A stretch of DNA of 10,187 bases from Leptolyngbyaceae cyanobacterium CSSed165cm_216. Its GTDB lineage: Bacteria > Cyanobacteriota > Cyanobacteriia > Phormidesmidales > Phormidesmidaceae. Under the pieces are notes generated by a model. It was not told the DNA's origin and did not search any database. It worked only from the letters and a program-made list of their open reading frames with translations. The number at the start of each line of letters is the position of its first letter. The first letter of the stretch is position 1. Positions 5,442-10,187 of this stretch are shown here, piece by piece. The stretch lies in NCBI GenBank assembly GCA_007135385.1, contig SLIY01000210.1, forward strand, positions 1 to 10,187, in the 5' to 3' direction. A program made the position numbers and the translations under genes.

Positions 5442-6647
5442 ATGGATTTCTTATCCGATTTCTTGGCAAAGTTCGGTGCACAGTTGCAGTCCCCGACGCT
5501 TGGCTTTTTGATTGGCGGTATCGTCATTGCCGCCCTCGGCAGCGAACTGGCCATTCCCGATGCGATCTATAAGTTCATCGTTTTCATGCTGCTGATCAAA
5601 GTCGGTCTGACCGGCGGTATGGCCATTCGCAATGCCAGCCTGGGGGAGATGCTGCTGCCCGCGCTGTTTGCCATGGTGACGGGGATCGTAATCGTGCTGA
5701 TCACGCGCTACACCTTGGCTAAGCTGCCGGGCATCAAAGTCGTGGATGCTGTTGCGACCGGGGGCTTGTTCGGTGCTGTGAGTGGTTCTACCATGGTCGC
5801 TGGCATCACGGTATTGGAAGGGCAAGGCATCGAATATGAAGCCTGGGCCGGTGCCCTCTATCCCTTCATGGACATCCCAGCGCTGGTGACGGCGATCGTC
5901 ATAGCCAGCATCTATACCAGCAAGCAGAAGCGCGACAAGTATCTCAAAAATGAGAAGTATATCGGCAAGGAGGATTATCTCGGCATGCAGCCGGTTGCCG
6001 CAGGCGGGGCTCCCATCGACCAGCCCGTTCCCACAGGTGGATATCCTACCAACGATTTGCGCAGTTCCGCAGGTGGATATTCTGGCGAGTCGGGTGGTTC
6101 CACAGGTGGGTATGCCAGCGGGTCGGGCGGTATCCCCAGCAGCCGGGTCAAGATCTGGCCTATTGTGAAGGAAAGCATCCAGGGATCGGCCCTGTCGGCA
6201 CTGCTGCTCGGCCTTGCCCTAGGCATCCTCACTCGGCCAGAAAGTGTCTATGAGAGCTTCTACGATCCCCTCTTCCGGGGCCTGCTTTCGATTCTGATGT
6301 TGATCATGGGTATGGAGGCCTGGGCTAGGGTCAACGAGCTGCGCCAGGTGGCCCAGTGGTATGCCCTCTATGCTTTTGTGGCCCCCTTTCTGCATGGGTT
6401 TATCGCCTTCGGCCTCGGCATGATTGCCCACTACGCCACGGGATTCAGCCCTGGCGGCGTCGCGCTCCTAGCCGTCATTGCCGCTTCCAGTTCCGACATC
6501 TCAGGGCCGCCCACGTTACGGGCCGGTATCCCGTCGGCCAATCCCTCTGCCTACATTGGCGCGTCTACCGCCATCGGCACGCCGGTTGCGATCGCCTTGT
6601 GCATACCGCTCTTTGTCGGGTTTGCCCAGGCGCTGACGGGGGGCTAA
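5442..6647 (+). CDS. sbtA: SbtA, sodium-dependent bicarbonate transporter
   Basis: 401 residues; Synechocystis SbtA is about 374. It is a cytoplasmic-membrane, high-affinity Na+/HCO3- symporter of the CO2-concentrating mechanism. Conserved SbtA sequence runs throughout: SPTLGFLIGGIVIAALGSEL (17-36), LTGGMAIRN (56-64), GAVSGSTMVAGI (111-122), FYDPLFRGLLSILMLIMGME in the second half, and ASSSDISGPPTLRAGIPSAN (about 348-367), part of the substrate-site core. Two hydrophobic halves flank a cytoplasmic linker (about 161-235). The linker is unusually long and Gly/Ser/Tyr-rich at 187-230, with three GGY motifs at 199-201, 211-213 and 222-224; this accounts for the extra length. sbtB follows 84 bases downstream, the usual pairing. 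Expression is expected to rise at low inorganic carbon. Confidence 0.97.
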   Translation: MDFLSDFLAKFGAQLQSPTLGFLIGGIVIAALGSELAIPDAIYKFIVFMLLIKVGLTGGMAIRNASLGEMLLPALFAMVTGIVIVLITRYTLAKLPGIKVVDAVATGGLFGAVSGSTMVAGITVLEGQGIEYEAWAGALYPFMDIPALVTAIVIASIYTSKQKRDKYLKNEKYIGKEDYLGMQPVAAGGAPIDQPVPTGGYPTNDLRSSAGGYSGESGGSTGGYASGSGGIPSSRVKIWPIVKESIQGSALSALLLGLALGILTRPESVYESFYDPLFRGLLSILMLIMGMEAWARVNELRQVAQWYALYAFVAPFLHGFIAFGLGMIAHYATGFSPGGVALLAVIAASSSDISGPPTLRAGIPSANPSAYIGASTAIGTPVAIALCIPLFVGFAQALTGG

Positions 6648-6657
6648 TCCCAAACGG

Positions 6658-6691
6658 GTCGTGGTCTGCCGGGCCTGCTTTGGCCCACGAC
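6658..6691 (+). other. Intercistronic hairpin between sbtA and sbtB
   Basis: GTCGTGG (6658-6664) pairs with CCACGAC (6685-6691). An alternative fold pairs GGGCC (6671-6675) with GGCCC (6682-6686) and keeps the outer GTCGT/ACGAC. No T tract follows. It may set the sbtA:sbtB ratio by partial termination or by protecting the sbtA 3' end; this is inferred. Confidence 0.4.
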
Positions 6692-6731
6692 TAAGTAGTT
6701 CAATGAATACATTTGTAAGGAGTTAACCGAC

Positions 6732-7064
6732 ATGGCCAAGTCAGCCAAAAAGCTCGTTCTGATCACAGAGAAATTGCTGCTAAAAAAGATCGCCCAGATC
6801 ATCGATGAAGCCGGGGCGACCGGTTATACGGTGTTGGAAACTGGCGGTAAAGGCAGTCGCAACGTGCGATCGTCAGGACAACCCAGCGTTTCTGACACCG
6901 AGTCAAATATAAAGTTTGAGGTGCTCACCGAAAATCGGGATATGGCTGAGAAGATTGCGGACCGGGTTGCAGTGGAGTTTTTCAGCGATTATGCCGGCAT
7001 TGCCTATATCTGTGACGCGGAGGTGCTGTACGCGCACACGTTCTGTGGGCCAGACGGTTGTTGA
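6732..7064 (+). CDS. sbtB: SbtB, PII-like regulator of SbtA
   Basis: 110 residues, the normal length for SbtB. This trimeric PII-like protein binds adenine nucleotides, including cAMP, and docks on SbtA to control bicarbonate uptake. Visible features are the N-terminal beta strand and helix (KKLVLITEKLLLKKIAQIID), the glycine-rich T-loop region (GGKGSRNVRSSGQPSVSD, 38-55) and the second helix with strand (DMAEKIADRVAVEF). The C-terminal CGPDGC (105-110) is the paired-cysteine R-loop found in many SbtB proteins, associated with redox-sensitive ATP/ADP hydrolysis. TAAGGAG at 6716-6722, nine bases before the ATG, is a good Shine-Dalgarno. It is co-oriented with sbtA and followed by a strong terminator, so sbtA-sbtB is a closed transcription unit. 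Confidence 0.96.
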   Translation: MAKSAKKLVLITEKLLLKKIAQIIDEAGATGYTVLETGGKGSRNVRSSGQPSVSDTESNIKFEVLTENRDMAEKIADRVAVEFFSDYAGIAYICDAEVLYAHTFCGPDGC

Positions 7065-7084
7065 ATCAAGACGACACAGACCCA

Positions 7085-7111
7085 AAAAGTCGGGGCATGA
7101 CCCTGACTTTT
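7085..7111 (+). terminator. Terminator after sbtB
   Basis: AAAAGTC-G-GGG (7085-7095) pairs with CCC-T-GACTTTT (7101-7111) around a CATGA loop. This gives an 11-bp stem, including one G-T wobble, that ends in TTTT, 20 bases after the sbtB stop. The A-tract/T-tract symmetry would also allow termination from the other strand. Confidence 0.75.
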
Positions 7112-7180
7112 GAGTGGCCCTGTTTTGTGCCCGCTAGACGTTGAGGCCGCTCTACAAAGGCCGGTACGCCTCTCGCCACC

Positions 7181-7402
7181 ATGTATCGCAAAGAGCAGGC
7201 AATCGCCCCCCTGTTAGCAGCTCATCTGAGGGTGACGGCGGCCGTGCCCGCTGACTTTGATGCCGATGCCTTTGGCACCTTTACAGGCGACATCAAACGT
7301 CCGTCCGATCGGCTCACCACGGCTCGGCTCAAGGCAGCGGCAGTTCTCCGCCAAACGGGAGAAACAGCAACAGTAACCAGTGATATGATGCTAGCAAGCT
7401 AG
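7181..7402 (+). pseudogene. DUF6671-type gene, N-terminal fragment
   Basis: The 73-residue frame begins MYRKEQAIAPLLAAHL and continues FDADAFGTFTGDIKRP and TTARLKAAAVLRQTGE. This resembles the N-terminal part of DUF6671-type proteins (usually 'LATMHxKE...', 'FDTDRFGTFTR-I-R' and '...ARLKA'), which are several times longer and have no known function. In-frame codons just before the ATG read PLAT, so family similarity extends upstream of the only ATG and the native 5' end seems lost too. Similarity stops near residue 66; the last residues (SDMMLAS) are translated from the thiC promoter, and the stop codon falls at the inferred riboswitch start. It is most likely a relic. A short product remains possible because the frame is open. 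The family call is from memory of its motifs. Confidence 0.6.
7381..7389 (+). promoter_or_regulatory. Extended -10 promoter for the thiC riboswitch transcript
   Basis: TGATATGAT fits an extended -10 (TG-n-TATGAT). It predicts a start near 7396, a few bases before the first conserved base of the TPP riboswitch, which is the expected geometry. No good -35 is present 17 bases upstream, in keeping with an extended -10. Confidence 0.5.
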
Positions 7403-7474
7403 GGGTGTCCGAGCAAGTCGGGCTGAGATCATACCCTAAGAACCTGACCTGGGTCATGCCAGCGGAGGGAAGCG
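7402..7474 (+). promoter_or_regulatory. TPP riboswitch (THI element) upstream of thiC
   Basis: It carries the conserved THI-box blocks in order: GGGGTG (7402-7407), GGCTGAGAT (7421-7429), ACCC (7433-7436), GAACCTGACCTGGGT (7440-7454, spanning the pyrophosphate-sensing junction) and TGCCAGCGGAGGGAAG (7457-7472). It binds thiamine pyrophosphate in the nascent RNA and lowers thiC expression when thiamine is plentiful. It lies 225 bases before the thiC start, leaving room for a separate expression platform (see 7517-7597). Confidence 0.93.
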
Positions 7475-7516
7475 TTGATTGAGGTGATTCACCGAAGCGA
7501 CGAGGATCGAGTTCTA

Positions 7517-7542
7517 GTTCTCAGGTTTAAACCTGGGAGAAC
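7517..7542 (+). other. Leader hairpin between riboswitch and thiC
   Basis: GTTCTC-AGGTTT (7517-7528) faces AAACCT-GG-GAGAAC (7529-7542). The 12 paired bases have a 2-base bulge and a tight turn, so the central AGGTTTAAACCT is a DNA palindrome. It could be part of the riboswitch expression platform, but no T tract follows, so intrinsic termination is not shown. Confidence 0.4.
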
Positions 7543-7548
7543 AGTGGC

Positions 7549-7597
7549 TAGACGTTCTAGGTCATAGATTTTCTAGGTCAATAGACGTTCTAAGTCA
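7549..7597 (+). repeat. Three 16-bp direct repeats, each with internal dyad, in the thiC leader
   Basis: The copies are TAGACGTTCTAGGTCA (7549-7564), TAGATTTTCTAGGTCA (7565-7580) and TAGACGTTCTAAGTCA (7582-7597, after one extra base). Each contains TAGA-N3-TCTA. They lie between the riboswitch and the thiC start, within the predicted leader RNA. Confidence 0.7.
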
Positions 7598-7698
7598 GAC
7601 AAGAAGGCGATCGCACTTTGGGGTTCCTTATAGGGTTTGAGCTTGGTATATCGTCTCCCGGCACCCTCTAGCCATACCGACACTTTTTGGAGAACGCT

Positions 7699-9072
7699 AT
7701 GCGTACAGAGTGGATTACCAAGCGCCAGGGCCAAGCCAACGTCTCTCAGATGCACTATGCCCGCCAGGGAACCATCACCGAAGAAATGCAGTACGTGGCC
7801 CAGCGGGAAAACCTCTCCCCTGAGCTGATTCGGGATGAAGTTGCCCGAGGCCGGATGATTATCCCCGCCAACATCAACCACCCCAATCTAGAGCCCATGG
7901 CCATTGGCGTTGCCGCCAAGTGTAAGGTGAATGCCAACATCGGTGCCTCCCCCAACTCCTCTGACCTGGCGGAAGAGGTGGCCAAGCTGCACCTGGCCGT
8001 GAAGTATGGGGCTGACACCCTAATGGATCTGTCCACGGGCGGCGGTGACCTGGATGCCATCCGCACTGCGATCATTCAGGCGTCGCCCATCCCCATTGGC
8101 ACGGTGCCCGTTTACCAGGCCCTAGAAAGCGTCCACGGTAACATTGAAAACCTAACTGCCGATGACTTTCTGCACATCATCGAGAAGCACGCCCAGCAGG
8201 GGGTGGACTACCAGACCATCCATGCCGGGATCTTGATTGATCATTTGCCCCTGGTGCGCGATCGCATCACCGGCATCGTCTCTCGCGGCGGCGGCATCCT
8301 GGCCCGGTGGATGCTGCACCACCACAAGCAAAACCCCCTGTACACCCACTTCGATGACATCATTGCTATCTTCAAACGCTACGATGTGTCATTCAGCCTC
8401 GGGGATTCCCTGCGGCCCGGTTGTTTGCACGATGCCACCGATGCCGCCCAGCTAGCGGAACTCAAGACCCTGGGCCAGCTTACCCGCCAGGCCTGGGAAC
8501 AGGATGTGCAGGTGATGGTGGAAGGCCCGGGCCATGTGCCCATGGACCAGATCGACTACAACGTCAAAAAACAAATGGAGGAATGTTCCGAAGCCCCCTT
8601 CTATGTGCTGGGTCCCCTGGTTACCGACATTGCCGCTGGCTACGACCACATTAGCTCTGCCATTGGCGCGGCCCTAGCGGGCTGGAGTGGGGCGGCCATG
8701 CTCTGCTATGTCACCCCCAAAGAGCACCTGGGTTTACCGAATGCCGAGGACGTACGCCAGGGCTTGATTGCCTACAAAATTGCCGCCCACGCCGCTGATA
8801 TTGCCCGTCACCGTCCTGGCGCCCGCGATCGCGACGATGCCATGTCTCACGCCCGCTATAACTTCGACTGGAACAAACAGTTCGAGCTGTCCCTCGACCC
8901 CGAACGGGCCAAGGAGTACCACGATGAAACCCTACCCGCCGACATCTACAAAACAGCGGAGTTCTGCTCCATGTGTGGGCCGAAGTTCTGTCCCATGCAG
9001 ACCAAGGTAGATGCTGACGCCCTGACCGAACTCGAGAAGTTCTTAGCTAAGGAGGCTGTGGCTAAAGCGTAA
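7699..9072 (+). CDS. thiC: Phosphomethylpyrimidine synthase ThiC
   Basis: 457 residues, full length for a cyanobacterial ThiC. This cytosolic radical-SAM enzyme rearranges 5-aminoimidazole ribotide into hydroxymethylpyrimidine phosphate for thiamine synthesis. Conserved sequence includes QMHYARQGTITEEM near the start, RGMIIPANINHPN-like sequence, VNANIGASPNSSD, DLSTGGGDLDAIR, VEGPGHVPMDQI and GPLVTDIAAGYDHI. The C-terminal CSMCGPKFC (C423, C426, C431) carries the CX2CX4C cluster that binds the 4Fe-4S centre. The ATG at 7699 is chosen over an in-frame TTG at 7687 because MRTEW is the usual start and GGAG (7689-7692) sits six bases before it. Control is by the upstream TPP riboswitch. A strong hairpin follows the stop by 11 bases. 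Confidence 0.97.
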   Translation: MRTEWITKRQGQANVSQMHYARQGTITEEMQYVAQRENLSPELIRDEVARGRMIIPANINHPNLEPMAIGVAAKCKVNANIGASPNSSDLAEEVAKLHLAVKYGADTLMDLSTGGGDLDAIRTAIIQASPIPIGTVPVYQALESVHGNIENLTADDFLHIIEKHAQQGVDYQTIHAGILIDHLPLVRDRITGIVSRGGGILARWMLHHHKQNPLYTHFDDIIAIFKRYDVSFSLGDSLRPGCLHDATDAAQLAELKTLGQLTRQAWEQDVQVMVEGPGHVPMDQIDYNVKKQMEECSEAPFYVLGPLVTDIAAGYDHISSAIGAALAGWSGAAMLCYVTPKEHLGLPNAEDVRQGLIAYKIAAHAADIARHRPGARDRDDAMSHARYNFDWNKQFELSLDPERAKEYHDETLPADIYKTAEFCSMCGPKFCPMQTKVDADALTELEKFLAKEAVAKA

Positions 9073-9083
9073 GCGCTGCTAAT

Positions 9084-9100
9084 CCCCTCCCTGGGAGGGG
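9084..9100 (+). terminator. GC-rich hairpin after thiC
   Basis: CCCCTCC (9084-9090), CTG loop, GGAGGGG (9094-9100): a perfect 7-bp stem starting 11 bases after the thiC stop. There is no T tract, so it may act as a pause, an RNA-end protector or a factor-independent terminator of the T-less kind. Confidence 0.5.
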
Positions 9101-9214
9101 TGTCCGGAGGTTGGGGTGGGTCTCTTCGCGCTTGGGTTGCCCTACCCCTACCTACTTCGACAGGTTACCCCTCCTTCGACAAGCTCAGGACACCGTCTGG
9201 GGTCGCTGCGCGAA

Positions 9215-9270
9215 CAGCACAGGCACTTCGACAGGCTCAGCACAGGCACTTCGACAGGCTCAGCACAGGC
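9215..9270 (+). repeat. 23-bp tandem repeat (2.4 copies) of a TTCGACAGGCTCAG element
   Basis: The unit CAGCACAGGCACTTCGACAG plus GCT is repeated exactly at 9215-9237 and 9238-9260, with a further ten bases at 9261-9270. Diverged single copies lie at 9154-9164 (ACTTCGACAGG) and 9173-9189 (CCTTCGACAAGCTCAGG). Motifs of the form TTCGACA(A/G)GCTCAG are common dispersed repeats in cyanobacteria. Confidence 0.7.
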
Positions 9271-9616
9271 CTGCCAAGCAGGGGATTTCGGACCTTAATA
9301 ATGCCAAATTTCTACAGATGTCAACCCTAAAATTAAACCTTGACGCTGCACTAGTGCTCTGCGGCATCAGTTGACCAACGGTTCCTGACACCTGACACCT
9401 AACCCCTGAAACCCTGAACCAGGGGTATCATATGGCTGCCGATCAGCACTAGGGATTAGTGGATAGCGGCCTGATGCCATGGGGGTGAGCTTGGCTGTTA
9501 GATCTCAGGTTATGTCTCTTGGCTTAGGGTAGAACAGCATAAGTTCTCCCCTGGGGTAGTCAACGGCGGTGGGCGCGATCGCGCTAAATGGCAATGCCCC
9601 CTTAGAGACCTGTACC

Positions 9617-10187
9617 ATGACTATTTCCCCTGCGCTTCAGACCCATCAATCCTTTTGGCTAGCGTCAACCTTACCCTCCAGCTATCCAGCCTTGTCCCAG
9701 GATATTGCGGTCGATGTGGCGATCGTGGGGGGCGGCATAGCCGGCATTACCACCGCCATTCTGTTGAAGCAAGCAGGCAAGCAGGTGGCCGTACTGGAGG
9801 CCGACCGGGTGGCCGCAGGGGTGTCTGGATATACCACCGCCAAGGTCACCTCCCAACACCAGCTCAAATACGCCCACCTGATCAAAGACCTGGGGGTAGA
9901 CAAAGCCCGGCTCTATGGAGATGCCAACCAGGCCGCAGTGGAACAGGTGGCCGATTTGGTGCAAAAGTACTCTATTGACTGTGATTTTGAGCGCCAGGCG
10001 GCCTATGTCTTTGCGGAAACCTCAGACACCTTAGCGTCAGTGCATCAAGAGGTGGAGGCTGCCCAATCCCTAGGGCTACCAGCTAGCTTTGCCCCTACCC
10101 TACCCCTGCCCTTTGCCACCCGAGGGGCGGCCAAGTTTAGCCACCAGGCCCAGTTTCATCCCCGCAAATACCTGCTGGCCCTGGCGG
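9617..10187 (+). CDS. FAD-dependent oxidoreductase (DAO fold), 5' part; possibly with a C-terminal Rieske domain
   Basis: 190 residues are visible before the window ends in mid-frame. After a short lead (QSFWLASTLPSSYPALSQDI) comes a classic dinucleotide-binding motif, VAIVGGGIAGITTAILLKQAG (35-55), with E61 at the end of the second strand for FAD ribose. The sequences SGYTTAKVTSQHQ (70-82), YGDANQAAVEQ, CDFERQAAYVFAE and QAQFHPRKYLLALA match DadA/DAO-family oxidoreductases that in many bacteria carry a Rieske [2Fe-2S] domain at the C terminus (about 500 residues in all). That domain would lie outside the window. The physiological substrate is unknown. ATG at 9617 is the best start; the Shine-Dalgarno is poor. 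It is separated from thiC by 544 bases and is probably an independent unit. Confidence 0.88.
   Translation, partial: MTISPALQTHQSFWLASTLPSSYPALSQDIAVDVAIVGGGIAGITTAILLKQAGKQVAVLEADRVAAGVSGYTTAKVTSQHQLKYAHLIKDLGVDKARLYGDANQAAVEQVADLVQKYSIDCDFERQAAYVFAETSDTLASVHQEVEAAQSLGLPASFAPTLPLPFATRGAAKFSHQAQFHPRKYLLALA

Larger units (their letters stand above)
9073..9616. other. Repeat-rich gap between thiC and the oxidoreductase
   Basis: No gene is supported; the open frames near 9100-9370 are read through repeats. Contents: the post-thiC hairpin; degenerate and tandem TTCGACAGGCTCAG repeats (9154-9270); a GCACTAGTGC palindrome (9348-9357); CTGACACC short repeats (9384-9400); CCCCTG/CAGGGG arms (9403-9425); and a 12-bp HIP1-centred palindrome GCGCGATCGCGC (9573-9584) shortly before the next gene. 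No clear promoter was found for the oxidoreductase. Confidence 0.5.

Noticed and set aside
7687..9072. TTG at 7687 as the thiC start
   Set aside because: It overlaps the GGAG ribosome-binding site. The in-frame ATG at 7699 gives the conserved MRTEW start.
9215..9270. CRISPR-like array
   Set aside because: The copies are directly adjacent with no variable spacers, and no cas genes are present.
9100..9374. Overlapping plus-strand frames after thiC
   Set aside because: They are translations of TTCGACAGGCTCAG repeats in several frames, with no coding character.
9655..9978. 107-residue plus-strand frame near the right end
   Set aside because: It is an out-of-frame shadow of the FAD oxidoreductase, whose true frame starts at 9617 and runs off the window.
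1..10187. tRNA or rRNA genes
   Set aside because: No cloverleaf-compatible stretch with T-loop GTTCRA-type signature and no conserved rRNA segments were seen on either strand.

Overview
The window looks chromosomal and comes from a filamentous or Leptolyngbya-like cyanobacterium. Eleven copies of the HIP1 octamer GCGATCGC, moderately high GC, and families largely restricted to cyanobacteria support this (DUF4278, DUF2949, an Flv4-type flavodiiron protein with a C-terminal flavin reductase, an Sll0218-type PsiE protein, SbtA/SbtB). The species cannot be named from the sequence alone.

Layout. On the minus strand at the left edge are the first codons of a DUF4278 protein (1-50) and a small DUF2949 gene (254-439). 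About 1 kb follows without a convincing gene (440-1494); it holds hairpins, GCGTAGCC-type repeats and possible relics of coding sequence. Next, on the plus strand, comes a flavodiiron locus: full-length flv4 (1495-3237), a 254-base gap filled by two palindromic repeat elements, an Sll0218/PsiE-type membrane protein (3492-4016), and an Flv2-type gene that stops after its metallo-beta-lactamase domain (4079-4720). A 75-residue predicted membrane protein overlaps its end (4713-4940). A 500-base leader rich in inverted repeats then leads to sbtA (5442-6647) and sbtB (6732-7064), closed by a strong terminator. The N-terminal piece of a DUF6671-type gene (7181-7402) runs into an extended -10 promoter, a TPP riboswitch and thiC (7699-9072). 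After a repeat-rich gap, the window ends inside an FAD-dependent oxidoreductase (from 9617).

How it works together. Flv4 and Flv2 normally form a heterodimer that, with Sll0218, protects photosystem II by taking excess electrons when CO2 is low. SbtA is the inducible high-affinity sodium/bicarbonate symporter and SbtB its PII-like regulator. Both sets are low-carbon responsive in model cyanobacteria, so 1.3-7.1 kb reads as an inorganic-carbon-limitation island. Its Flv2 arm appears to have been lost while Flv4 and the membrane partner stay intact. thiC is an independent thiamine biosynthesis unit controlled by its riboswitch.

Most notable for follow-up: the Flv2 truncation beside an intact Flv4; a 101-bp MITE-like insertion with 8-bp flanking repeats directly after flv4; a dyad overlapping the flv4 extended -10; a Gly/Ser/Tyr-rich insertion in the SbtA cytoplasmic loop; three 16-bp dyad repeats in the thiC leader; and the DUF6671 fragment joined to the thiC promoter. 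Nothing here amounts to a clear new defence, CRISPR or biosynthetic system.
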